DNA of 5,888 bases from Patescibacteria group bacterium. Lineage in GTDB: Bacteria > Patescibacteria > Microgenomatia > Levybacterales > UBA12049. Shown piece after piece: positions 1 to 5,888 of the stretch. Below the pieces are notes generated by a model, which did no database searches, was not told where the DNA came from, and saw only the letters and a list, made by a program, of their open reading frames with translations. How positions within the stretch are numbered: the stretch's first letter is position 1; each line of letters opens with the position of its first letter. The DNA is taken from positions 14,636 to 20,523 of the forward strand of contig JAMCTM010000003.1 in NCBI GenBank assembly GCA_023379465.1, given 5' to 3'. Made by a program: the position numbers and the translations under genes.

Positions 1-609
1 AAAATTCGCGAAATGCCATATCGCCAGTATTGTGGTCACTTAAGATATGTATCCCACGATCTCAGTTGGATAGGAACCGGTAAAGGAAAAGTTGGCCTTC
101 AGCCAAGATCATGGGACACGACTAAGGTAGATATCGTTAGTGATATTACCACAATCCCGCTTCCGGATAATTCATTTGATGCAATTCTTTGTACCGAAGT
201 TCTCGAACATATTGTTGAGCCCCGGGAAGCGATTGAGGAATTTTCGCGAATTTTGAAGAAGGGAGGGCTTCTCATTGTGACCGCACCATTTTGCTCAATA
301 ACTCATTTTGCTCCCCAGTTTTACTATACAGGGTTTAGCCCCTTTTTTTATAAAAAGGTGTTACCTAATTGTGGTTTTAGGATAAAACAAATTAAACCAA
401 ATGGCAGTTACTATGAATTCCTAGCCCAGGAAGCTTTGAGACTGGATAAAATAGTACGAAAAATATCCAAGGTAAGGTTCTCATATATAGACCATCTAGT
501 TCGACTATTATTTGTTAAGCTTCTATATAAATTAGCTACTATCGATTTAAATAATTGCTCGTCGACCGTTCTCTGCTTTGACTATTTTGTATTGGCGGTT
601 AAGAAATAA
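1..609 (+). CDS. Class I SAM-dependent methyltransferase, 5' end outside the window (partial)
   Basis: Probable methyltransferase of the Methyltransf_11 type, often found in glycan clusters; acceptor unknown. The frame is open to base 1, and the first ATG (base 13) falls where related proteins already have the SAM-binding glycine loop, so I treat the gene as 5'-partial. Numbering from that ATG, an acidic strand follows (DIVSDITTIPLPDNSFD, about 39-55), then the motif IV region ILCTEVLEHI (58-67) and the post-motif KKGGLLIVTAPF (82-93). The segment SITHFAPQFYYTGFSPFFY and the late FVLAVKK tail are typical of a subgroup next to glycosyltransferases. Odd point: the four residues before MPYRQY are K-I-R-E, where family members usually have a glycine-containing GxGE. 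The gene ends 6 bp before the next one, so the two are probably co-transcribed. Fold is fairly sure; substrate is not inferable. Confidence 0.85.
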   Translation, partial: KIREMPYRQYCGHLRYVSHDLSWIGTGKGKVGLQPRSWDTTKVDIVSDITTIPLPDNSFDAILCTEVLEHIVEPREAIEEFSRILKKGGLLIVTAPFCSITHFAPQFYYTGFSPFFYKKVLPNCGFRIKQIKPNGSYYEFLAQEALRLDKIVRKISKVRFSYIDHLVRLLFVKLLYKLATIDLNNCSSTVLCFDYFVLAVKK

Positions 610-615
610 ATAATA

Positions 616-1617
616 ATGCCGAAAGCTACAGTTTTGATGCCCGTTTATAACGGGCAAAAATATCTTAAAGAAGCGATCGGTAGTATCCTTTCACAAACTT
701 ATCGTGACTTTGAGTTTCTTATCATTGATGATGGATCAACCGACAACACGATAAGAATTATTCGTGGTTTTTCGGATTCAAGAATCCACCTTGTAAAAAA
801 CGAGAAAAACTTGGGACTCCCTAGAACTCTTAATAAGGGGATAAAGTTAGCCAAGGGTAAATATATCGCCAGGATGGATAGCGACGATATTAGTTTTTCA
901 AATCGGTTGGCGGTGCAAGTGGATTATATGGATCGCCACCCAAACATTGACATTTGCGGGACAACTGCCGTTTCTAGCCATAATAGTAAATCCGTTCGAG
1001 TGGTATTACCAAACGATAGTGAATATCTACGAGCCAGACTGCTATTTAGGACCAGTTTCATTCACTCAAGCGTTATATTGCGCAAGGAAAGCCTAGTAGG
1101 TAATAATTTATTTTATAATCCCTCCTTTCGTTTTGCTGAAGATTATGAATTATGGAGTCGGTGCTGGCAAAAATTAAGGTTTGCTAATATACCCAATGCG
1201 CTTTTATTTTATCGTGTCCATGATGAGCAAAGAAGTCAAGATGTGAGACACTCACGGGTGATAAGCCAAATTAGGGAACGGATGCTTGAGGAGCTTGATA
1301 TTTATCCCTCACGGGCCGATATGGAAATTCACGATGACTTGGCCACAAATTCGAGCAAAATTGAACGGGCTGTAATTGTTAATGCAGAGCGGTGGTTATT
1401 GGGGTTAAAATCAGCTAATGATAAGAAGCACTTTGTTAGTAAAATTGCTATGGCCCGAGTCTTAGAAGAGCAATGGTTTGCCCTTTGCAGTCGGGGGGTT
1501 CCCGCTCTTGGATTATGGATAGTTCGTAAATATTTTTCATCTGCTCTAAACAGTGGACAAGTATTGAATTGGCAACATTGGGCCGTAGTCGCTGGTAAAT
1601 TAATCTTTCATAATTAA
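616..1617 (+). CDS. Family 2 glycosyltransferase (GT-A fold)
   Basis: Transfers a sugar from a nucleotide-sugar donor to a growing glycan, acting in the cytoplasm or at the inner membrane face. The 333-residue protein opens with the hallmark strand ATVLMPVYNG (4-13). It continues with SQTYRDFEFLIIDDGSTDNT (26-45; D38/D39 bind the nucleotide), the metal-binding DSDD (88-91) after AKGKYIARM, and FIHSSVILRK (148-157). The acidic pair in FAEDYELW (E175, D176) is the usual site of the catalytic base, and FYRVHDEQRS (198-207) matches the end of the GT2 domain. About 125 further residues form a helical C-terminal extension with no clear membrane segment. ATG 616 starts directly at the conserved N-terminus; no Shine-Dalgarno is seen (upstream is AATAAATAATA). 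The TAATG junction with the next gene suggests translational coupling. Donor and acceptor cannot be told from sequence. Confidence 0.95.
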   Translation: MPKATVLMPVYNGQKYLKEAIGSILSQTYRDFEFLIIDDGSTDNTIRIIRGFSDSRIHLVKNEKNLGLPRTLNKGIKLAKGKYIARMDSDDISFSNRLAVQVDYMDRHPNIDICGTTAVSSHNSKSVRVVLPNDSEYLRARLLFRTSFIHSSVILRKESLVGNNLFYNPSFRFAEDYELWSRCWQKLRFANIPNALLFYRVHDEQRSQDVRHSRVISQIRERMLEELDIYPSRADMEIHDDLATNSSKIERAVIVNAERWLLGLKSANDKKHFVSKIAMARVLEEQWFALCSRGVPALGLWIVRKYFSSALNSGQVLNWQHWAVVAGKLIFHN

Positions 1618-2663
1618 TGAAAAAAAGTAAAATTCTCTTTGTCCTTCCCAAAGATGATAGCTCTAGCGCCAGTAATTATTTTGCCATCCATGAGTTTTTG
1701 GAAAAGGTTAGTGATTGGCTAGATATTACCAAGATTGATACCGGCGCTAACTTATTAGCTAGGTTTTTTTGGATTTTGGTAAACCGCTTAAGAGGATGCC
1801 GGAAAATTTTTGTTTATTATTCATATGCCGATACCATTTTTGCCAGTTTCGTGACTAAGGTGTTTGGCGGGAAGACATATTTCTGGCATTGTTACTGGCA
1901 TGGCGATAAGTACAAACGATTTTGGCGCTATCCATCGCTATGGTTGCTGGCAATTGCATTGAAAACCTGCGATTGTCTTGTTACTGGTACAAAGACGATG
2001 GGTAACGCCTACCAGCAGGCGTTTCATCTACCGAAAAATAAGATTAAGATTTTCCCGAGTTGGGTCAATATCGACCGCTTTATTAAGACAAATAAACGAC
2101 AGGCGAGAAAAGCGTTGGAAATTCCCCTTGATAAGAAGGTCATCTTTATTTTTCCGCGTCTAACCATTTCCAAAGGGGCTGACTGGCTGCCGGCAATCAT
2201 GATAAATATTGCCCATAAAGTTCCAAATGTGCTGTTTTTAATCGTGGAGAAAGGCGAACTGTCCGGATGGCTTAATAAAGAGATTAAAACTGTGTCTCTA
2301 GATGAGCTGACCAGATTTGTGCCGCCAGTGTCTAATAGTGAGGTGCCAAAATATTTTAATGCTGCTGATCTCTATCTTCTTCCGTCGCGTGGCGAAGGTT
2401 TTCCGCGGCCAATTTTAGAAGCGATGGCCACCGGTGTGCCGTTTGTTGCTTTTGACGCCGGGGGAACACACGATATTCTCTCGATTAAACAACAGCAGTG
2501 CTTGGCTCCGATTGGTAATACTATGGAGCTAGCTTCAATCGCAAACAAAATTTTGTCTAAACCACCTCTTTGGAAACAATTAAGTGCTGAAGGTAAACGA
2601 CAGGTTAAGAAATTTTCTATGGAAAATATCTCCAGAGATTTTATTTCCTTAGTATCTTTTTGA
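1617..2663 (+). CDS. Family 4 glycosyltransferase (GT-B fold)
   Basis: A retaining GT-B enzyme predicted to add a sugar to a lipid-linked glycan intermediate. In the 348-residue protein the N-terminal half is divergent, with aromatic-rich stretches (FWILVNRL, HCYWHGDKYKRFWRYPSLW) that may contact the membrane or acceptor. The C-terminal donor-binding domain is clear: WVNIDRF (149-155), IFPRLTISKGADW with the phosphate-binding R181 and K186, then VPKYFNAADLYLLPSRGEGF leading into the E-x7-E motif (E260 and E268 in EGFPRPILEAMATG). AFDAGGTHDIL follows, where GT4 enzymes usually have a GG-x-x-E loop; here the E is replaced by D. The ATG shares one base with the upstream TAA, and no independent ribosome-binding site is seen, so it is probably translated by coupling. 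Its 3' end overlaps the convergent aminotransferase gene by 23 bp. Confidence 0.93.
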   Translation: MKKSKILFVLPKDDSSSASNYFAIHEFLEKVSDWLDITKIDTGANLLARFFWILVNRLRGCRKIFVYYSYADTIFASFVTKVFGGKTYFWHCYWHGDKYKRFWRYPSLWLLAIALKTCDCLVTGTKTMGNAYQQAFHLPKNKIKIFPSWVNIDRFIKTNKRQARKALEIPLDKKVIFIFPRLTISKGADWLPAIMINIAHKVPNVLFLIVEKGELSGWLNKEIKTVSLDELTRFVPPVSNSEVPKYFNAADLYLLPSRGEGFPRPILEAMATGVPFVAFDAGGTHDILSIKQQQCLAPIGNTMELASIANKILSKPPLWKQLSAEGKRQVKKFSMENISRDFISLVSF

Positions 2664-3075
2664 CAGTCGTAACAATTCTCTCGACCTCAAGATCACTGAG
2701 TTTAGCACTTAGCGGGATAGAAACTGTCCTTAGTCCAATAAATTCTGAGTTTGGGAAATTACCTCGACGGTAGCCAAAAGCATGACGATAATATTGGTGA
2801 AGATGAACCGGAATGAAGTGAACACCGGTACCGATTTTATGCGAGAATAATTTGTAAATGAATTCGTCTCTTGTCATTCTCGATAACGTCTTGTCAATAA
2901 GAATTGTAAAAAGATGTCGCGCATGAACTGTTTCGGGTTCCTGATTTGCCGGTAAAATGACCGGTAAGTCTTTGAAATTCTGCACGTAGTAAGCCCATAT
3001 TCTCTCCCGGGTCTTTGCCCATTTATCGATTTTCTTGAGTTGATGAATTCCAATTGCTGCCTGGATGTCTGTCAT
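2641..3075 (-). CDS. C-terminal piece of the split sugar aminotransferase
   Basis: A 144-residue frame starting at an ATG that overlaps the stop of the N-terminal piece as ATGA (3072-3075). It begins MTDIQAAIGIHQLKKID, a conserved mid-protein block of the family, not a natural N-terminus. It ends with the characteristic C-terminal domain: GTGVHFIPVHLHQYY, the FGYRRGNFPNSE block and SIPLSAKLSDLEVERIV. The ATGA could allow translational re-initiation and produce a separate C-terminal polypeptide, but no Shine-Dalgarno is obvious upstream. The stop TAA (2641-2643) lies inside the 3' end of the convergent glycosyltransferase, a 23 bp tail-to-tail overlap. I infer it is the remainder of one gene, not an independent one. 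Confidence 0.7.
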   Translation of the reverse strand: MTDIQAAIGIHQLKKIDKWAKTRERIWAYYVQNFKDLPVILPANQEPETVHARHLFTILIDKTLSRMTRDEFIYKLFSHKIGTGVHFIPVHLHQYYRHAFGYRRGNFPNSEFIGLRTVSIPLSAKLSDLEVERIVTTVKKILRK

Positions 3076-3809
3076 GTTGTATTTGTACCCTGGATAGGTG
3101 GCCGTGTAATGTTGTAGCCGCTAGTGGAATACCTTTTCCAGGCATCTCTGGAGAGACCATGGAGGCTATATATACCAATTTTATTAGCGTATGTTTTGTT
3201 GTCAGTTGTAACCATGCCCCCCTCGGAAGTAGTTATATTTTTAGTTGCGTAGAAGCTGAAACAGGTTAGTTCGCCAATCGTGCCGATTTTTTCCCCTTTA
3301 TATTTTGCCCCAATTGCGTGAGCCGCATCCTCGATTATATGAAGGCGATGATTGTTTGCTATTTTTATGATTTTATCCATCTCGCATGGTCGGCCGGCAA
3401 GATGGACGGGGATTATTGCCTTTGTTTTGCTTGTTATTTTTTCCTCAATTAAATCGGGATTAATATTCATTGTGTCTCGCCTGACATCAACGAAAACGGG
3501 TTTGGCGTTGCAATGTAAGATAACATTTGCCGTTGATACAAAGGTTAGTGGAGATGTGATGACTTCATCGCCGGGCTTGATGCCACATGCCAGTAGGGAT
3601 AGATGAAGAGCCGCAGTGCAAGAATTAAGCGCTCGGGAGAACTTTGCTCCGGTATAGTCTCCCACCATTTTTTCAAATAAAGCAGTACGTGGTCCTGTCC
3701 CAATCCACCCTGATTTTAGTGTGGCAATAACTTCATTAATTTCCTCCTGTCCAATAAAAGGTGCCCCAAACGTAATAAAATCAGGATTATTTCTGACTGA
3801 TTTTGTCAT
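3072..3809 (-). CDS. N-terminal piece of the split sugar aminotransferase
   Basis: This frame encodes 245 residues from ATG 3809, carrying nearly all of the PLP site. It includes NSCTAALHLS (62-71, phosphate-binding region), the SPLTFVSTAN block (86-95), EDAAHAIGA (160-168, where D161 would pair with the pyridine nitrogen) and CFSFYATKN with the Schiff-base lysine K190. EGGMVTT follows. After Y232 the frame runs into about a dozen unrelated residues (NITRPPIQGTNTT) and a TGA. A TTG at 3821 would add four residues, but ATG 3809 is preferred because AAAGGT lies 3 bp upstream and the family start is close to it. Alone the piece lacks the C-terminal domain that completes the active site and dimer, so it is probably inactive unless the frame is restored. 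Confidence 0.75.
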   Translation of the reverse strand: MTKSVRNNPDFITFGAPFIGQEEINEVIATLKSGWIGTGPRTALFEKMVGDYTGAKFSRALNSCTAALHLSLLACGIKPGDEVITSPLTFVSTANVILHCNAKPVFVDVRRDTMNINPDLIEEKITSKTKAIIPVHLAGRPCEMDKIIKIANNHRLHIIEDAAHAIGAKYKGEKIGTIGELTCFSFYATKNITTSEGGMVTTDNKTYANKIGIYSLHGLSRDAWKRYSTSGYNITRPPIQGTNTT

Positions 3810-4962
3810 AGTACCTTTCAAGATTATTTGTCAGTTTTCTAGCATTATAACGCTGCTCAATGTGTTCACGTCCAGCTATCCCCATATTCGTTATTTGCCA
3901 GGGATGTGTCGCCAAAAAAAATAAACTTTTGGTGAGCTGTTGGCTATCCCTTTCGGCGCTTAATAAGCCGGATTTTTTATGAATAATGACCTCATTGATG
4001 TCGCAATGATTCGTGCTCAGAACCGGCATTCCTGATGCACTGGCTTCTACTATGGTTAGAGGGTAGCTTGCCTCAGTATCTCCGTCACTGGCAGTGATAC
4101 TTGGAGAGAGGAAAACATCGTGATTATAAAGCTCACCGATGAAAGTGTCGTGCGGAACATTTCCAAGTATCTTTAATTTGTTAAAAAGACCCGAGGCTTT
4201 AATCTCTTGAAGTATAAGCTTCTTTTCCTTTTTATCTGATCTGCCGTTGCCGGAATCGCCGATTAAAGTAGTAGTAATTTGAAGACTTGGTGATGCTCTT
4301 TTAAGTGCCCCTATTGCTTTAATGGCATATGGTATTCCCTTTTTTTCCGTGAACCTGGCAGCAATCAAAATTTTGAGTGCTGTAGATTTTGGGTTTCTTT
4401 GTTTGAATACGACCTGTGCCATATCAATGCCAAGGGGAGACGGGATTATCTTGCTGCTTGGGCAACCGAGGGAGATTAAAGTTCTGGTCATGTGATTCCC
4501 CATTGAGGTGAAGAAGTCGCCCTGTCGAAATAGTGCCTTGATCCTGTCTCGCCAAATCGGTGTTGTATTTGGAAGCCTTGACATATCCTCGCCATAAAAA
4601 GAGGTGAGCAGGGGGAAATTATAGATTTTTTTAAAGCCAAGAAGGTCATAGCCGGAGAAGCCAAAATGAGCATGAACTAGTTTCGGCCGTTCTTTCAAAA
4701 GATGACAAAGTATTATTGGGTTATGGCGAAGTAGAAAATTGTAGGCTAATAGCATATTGCTGTTAATTCCAAATTGAGAATATCTGAAGTGTCCGAAATT
4801 ATGGATTTTCTGAATTGGGAAATTAGCTAGATTTTCTTCACCGAAACAATAGAATGTTGGACTGTAATGATGCAGGAATTCCAATTGGGTATAGATCCAA
4901 TTTTGGGTCATTGGCAGATAAGTGCCACTTTTAAAATAGATAACTTTCTTTTGTTTAACCAT
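3787..4962 (-). CDS. Family 4 glycosyltransferase (GT-B fold), WcaL/AmsK-like group
   Basis: Predicted retaining glycosyltransferase adding a sugar to a lipid-linked exopolysaccharide or O-chain unit. The 391-residue protein (from ATG 4962) has an N-terminal Rossmann half with the block LVHAHFGFSGYDLLG (95-109) followed by LLTSFYGEDMSRLP (118-131), which recalls colanic-acid-type enzymes. The donor half has SPLGIDM (175-181), ILIAARFTEKKGIPYAIKA (R203, K208), KILGNVPHD, and the subgroup signature SDGDTEASYPLTIVEASASG (292-311). There the two glutamates (E297, E306) are eight residues apart, and AS stands where relatives often have GG. TTG 4974 would add four residues. I prefer ATG 4962 because its ATGGTTAA overlaps the upstream stop by eight bases, a coupled start without its own Shine-Dalgarno. 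It overlaps the downstream aminotransferase by 23 bp. Confidence 0.93.
   Translation of the reverse strand: MVKQKKVIYFKSGTYLPMTQNWIYTQLEFLHHYSPTFYCFGEENLANFPIQKIHNFGHFRYSQFGINSNMLLAYNFLLRHNPIILCHLLKERPKLVHAHFGFSGYDLLGFKKIYNFPLLTSFYGEDMSRLPNTTPIWRDRIKALFRQGDFFTSMGNHMTRTLISLGCPSSKIIPSPLGIDMAQVVFKQRNPKSTALKILIAARFTEKKGIPYAIKAIGALKRASPSLQITTTLIGDSGNGRSDKKEKKLILQEIKASGLFNKLKILGNVPHDTFIGELYNHDVFLSPSITASDGDTEASYPLTIVEASASGMPVLSTNHCDINEVIIHKKSGLLSAERDSQQLTKSLFFLATHPWQITNMGIAGREHIEQRYNARKLTNNLERYYDKISQK
3813..3818 (-). promoter_or_regulatory. Ribosome-binding site deciding the aminotransferase start
   Basis: AAAGGT on the minus strand lies three bases before ATG 3809, inside the end of the upstream glycosyltransferase gene. 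It is one of the few Shine-Dalgarno-like signals in the window. It would be partly inside the coding sequence if the TTG at 3821 were used, so it favours the ATG. Confidence 0.45.
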
Positions 4963-5716
4963 GTCGTTGGGCAATAAGTAAAGCCATCCTCGAGTCGTGC
5001 CCGATTTCCAGCTGGGGGATTTTTAATGTCATAAGTAATCGGTCGAAATAATAAGCTATCGAAGCGGGAACAAAACCAGCTGTTCTTATAAAATCAGGGA
5101 AGCAATAGAAAATTGGGATCATTGCGACTAGTTCAAATCCAAATTTAGCAAGGGCGTCTTTGTAGAACGAAATTGGTCGGAAAACGATGTAGTCCTTAAT
5201 AGTTTTTTTGATCGTGGGAAGAGTGTCCGTGAAGAACAGAGAGCCGTTATGTTTTAAATGGTGGCAAGAATTTGCTAGCGCTAGGCGAAGCAACTTGTCG
5301 TCTGTAATCAAATATGGTAAATCAATCAACTGCACAATATTGAATTTTTTACCTAAATTCAAACCCGGTTGGGTGACATCTGCATACTTCCAGCGTTTTT
5401 GTGGGTAAGCGCGCGATAGATGATTAATAAGTTTTCTTGAAATATCAATTCCAAGATAGTCAAGCCTGGGAAATAAACTTCCACAGTAATTAGCAAAAAA
5501 TCCCTGGCCACAACCAATGTCAAGAACGCTTATCGGTTGCTGGCGATTTATTTTTATTACCCTCAGGGCTTTTTGGTATGCCTGGATTTTACAGTTGTAC
5601 ATCAATTGATTGGCTGGGGTGCTTAATCCCTTGATCCCCGATTCGTTGAGAGAGAATTTTTGGTAGCGGGTTTCCCAATAGTGTTCCATTCCTTGCCTGG
5701 TGGAGGTTTGAAGCAT
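4955..5716 (-). CDS. Class I SAM-dependent methyltransferase
   Basis: Cytoplasmic methyltransferase, acceptor unknown; its place in a glycan cluster suggests sugar or chain modification. The 253-residue protein (from ATG 5716) has motif I SVLDIGCGQGFFA (63-75), the acidic ribose-binding residue D91 in YLGIDIS, D113 in YADVT, then FNIVQLIDLPYLI and HHLKHNGSLFFTDTL (152-166), the usual order of a Rossmann methyltransferase. The C-terminal part is hydrophobic and aromatic (MIPIFYCFPDF, IAYYFDRLL) and may bind the acceptor. Start choice is open. ATG 5716 is the longest ATG form. ATG 5689 begins at MEHYWETRY, where relatives often start, and has AGG six bases upstream. TTG 5743 seems least likely. 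It is the first gene of the minus-strand run, only about 45 bp from the insertion-sequence end. Confidence 0.88.
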   Translation of the reverse strand: MLQTSTRQGMEHYWETRYQKFSLNESGIKGLSTPANQLMYNCKIQAYQKALRVIKINRQQPISVLDIGCGQGFFANYCGSLFPRLDYLGIDISRKLINHLSRAYPQKRWKYADVTQPGLNLGKKFNIVQLIDLPYLITDDKLLRLALANSCHHLKHNGSLFFTDTLPTIKKTIKDYIVFRPISFYKDALAKFGFELVAMIPIFYCFPDFIRTAGFVPASIAYYFDRLLMTLKIPQLEIGHDSRMALLIAQRHG

Positions 5717-5734
5717 AGTAATAGACACAGCGGT

Positions 5735-5767
5735 AGTATACAATAAATTTACCTAAAAACGTGTCAA
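5735..5767 (-). promoter_or_regulatory. Candidate outward promoter at the insertion-sequence end
   Basis: On the minus strand a perfect -35 hexamer TTGACA occupies 5767-5762, at the inferred tip of the insertion sequence. Two -10-like hexamers follow in flanking DNA: TATTGT (5745-5740, 16-base spacer, 4 of 6 matches) and TATACT (5740-5735, 21-base spacer, 5 of 6). Neither pairing is ideal, but transcription would begin about 10-20 bases before ATG 5716 and read the minus-strand run. Such hybrid promoters are well known for IS elements; activity here is inferred. Confidence 0.45.
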
Positions 5768-5787
5768 GTACCCGATTTTTGGGACAC
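5761..5787. repeat. Short inverted repeat at the insertion-sequence end
   Basis: GTGTC (5761-5765) and its complement GACAC (5783-5787) flank 17 bases that also contain CCC and GGG around GATTTTT. It could be part of the transposase recognition end or a weak hairpin. It is short enough to be chance. Confidence 0.35.
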
Positions 5788-5888
5788 GGTTTCTGCGTCT
5801 AGGAATTTTCTTCTAAATTGAGCTGGGGACATCTTTAAGCTGGTGTGAATTCGCAGATTATTGTAGTACCAAATGTAACTGTAAATTT
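5762..5888 (-). mobile_element. End of an insertion sequence (partial, continues past the right edge)
   Basis: The last bases hold the 3' end of a transposase gene followed at once by a terminal sequence beginning TGTCAAGTACCCGA on the plus strand. Ending in TG/CA is typical of IS3-family and related elements, so I place the boundary near 5762. The other end, the inverted-repeat partner and any target duplication lie outside the window, so the exact boundary and family are inferred. Confidence 0.6.
5764..5888 (-). CDS. DDE transposase, C-terminal 40 residues only (partial)
   Basis: Reading the minus strand from the right edge gives 40 codons then TGA at 5766-5764. The peptide contains WYYNNLRIHTSLKMSPAQFR, the family-typical C-terminal motif of the integrase-core DDE transposases of IS3/IS481 type (YN-x-x-R-x-H-x-x-L, then a P). 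It is followed by a short basic and polar tail ending SQKSGT. The catalytic D, D and E residues would lie to the right of the window, so intactness cannot be judged. Its final codons form the element's terminal sequence, and its stop lies inside the TTGACA described for the outward promoter. It is read toward the glycan genes. Assignment between IS3 and IS481 groups is not possible from this piece. Confidence 0.8.
   Translation of the reverse strand, partial: IYSYIWYYNNLRIHTSLKMSPAQFRRKFLDAETVSQKSGT

Larger units (their letters stand above)
2641..3809 (-). pseudogene. DegT/DnrJ/EryC1/StrS-family aminotransferase interrupted by a one-base frameshift
   Basis: Read with one frame correction, this is a complete PLP-dependent nucleotide-sugar aminotransferase of about 389 residues, a normal family length. 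Such enzymes transaminate a 4-keto (or 3-keto) NDP-sugar, usually with glutamate, to give amino sugars for surface glycans or antibiotics. The upstream frame is good up to WKRYSTSGY. The other frame then supplies HYTATYPGYKYNMTDIQAAI, the expected continuation. The two join cleanly if one base is missing between about 3110 and 3113 (TAC AA-N CAT TAC on the minus strand). No canonical -1 slippery heptamer is seen there, so a mutation or sequencing/assembly indel is likelier than programmed frameshifting. It is the last gene of the minus-strand run and overlaps the upstream glycosyltransferase by 23 bp. The exact product (perosamine-, ArnB- or PseC-like) cannot be decided here. Confidence 0.85.

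Noticed and set aside
1448..1651. Minus-strand 67-codon frame over the GT2/GT4 junction
   Set aside because: It is antisense to two well-supported genes, with no family features or ribosome-binding site.
1978..2163. Plus-strand 61-codon frame inside the GT4 gene
   Set aside because: It is an alternate frame of clear GT4 coding sequence and rich in arginine and serine, as shadow frames often are.
2630..2700. Bidirectional intrinsic terminator between the convergent genes
   Set aside because: There is a short T-run after 2655 but no stable hairpin before it on either strand.
3105..3118. Programmed -1 ribosomal frameshift in the aminotransferase
   Set aside because: The direction fits, but the bases around the switch (GGC TAC AAC ATT) do not form an X-XXY-YYZ slippery heptamer, and the family does not need one.
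3054..3606. Plus-strand open frames of 71 and 84 codons opposite the aminotransferase
   Set aside because: They lie antisense to strongly conserved coding sequence, have no recognisable motifs and are explained as shadows.
3721..3924. Plus-strand 67-codon frame over the aminotransferase/GT4 junction
   Set aside because: It is hydrophobic, but it is antisense to the overlapping ends of two conserved genes and has no start signal.
4488..5408. Short frames at 4488-4673 (minus) and 5208-5408 (plus)
   Set aside because: Both lie inside conserved glycosyltransferase or methyltransferase coding sequence in other frames, without motifs.

Overview
The window is a bacterial glycan-biosynthesis locus, of the kind that builds lipopolysaccharide O-chain, capsule or exopolysaccharide, bounded on the right by the end of an insertion sequence. 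Genes are packed with little or no intergenic space. The DNA looks moderately A+T-rich by eye, Shine-Dalgarno signals are weak or absent for most genes, and neighbouring genes overlap or are coupled. This fits a bacterium, but nothing here fixes the lineage. The transposase tail and weak ribosome-binding sites resemble sequences from uncultivated candidate phyla, which is only an impression.

Left half, plus strand (1-2663): a three-gene co-directional run. A class I SAM-dependent methyltransferase runs off the left edge. It is followed 6 bp later by a family 2 (GT-A) glycosyltransferase, and then, through a TAATG stop/start overlap, by a GT-B family 4 glycosyltransferase.

Right half, minus strand (5716 down to 2641): a second three-gene run, read toward the first. 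It holds a second class I methyltransferase, a second GT-B family 4 glycosyltransferase (overlapping by 8 bp if it starts at ATG 4962) and a DegT/DnrJ/EryC1/StrS-type PLP aminotransferase (overlapping by 23 bp). The aminotransferase reading frame is broken by a one-base frameshift near 3111-3113, so it reads as two pieces meeting at an ATGA stop/start overlap. The two runs meet tail to tail and their last genes overlap by 23 bp, which leaves no room for a separate terminator.

Right edge (about 5762-5888): the last 40 codons of a DDE transposase (IS3/IS481-like C-terminal motif) on the minus strand. Its stop codon lies inside a perfect TTGACA hexamer a few bases from the inferred element end. 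With -10-like hexamers in the flanking DNA this could form a hybrid outward promoter for the minus-strand run.

Functionally, the aminotransferase would make a nucleotide-linked amino sugar, the three glycosyltransferases would assemble sugars on a carrier, and the methyltransferases could modify the sugars or the chain. No nucleotide-sugar dehydratase, flippase or polymerase is present here, so the pathway must extend beyond the window. I found no RNA gene, no CRISPR array and no stretch over 300 bases without a gene. I do not see a clearly new system; the unusual points are the split aminotransferase, the IS-derived promoter candidate and the overlapping convergent gene ends.
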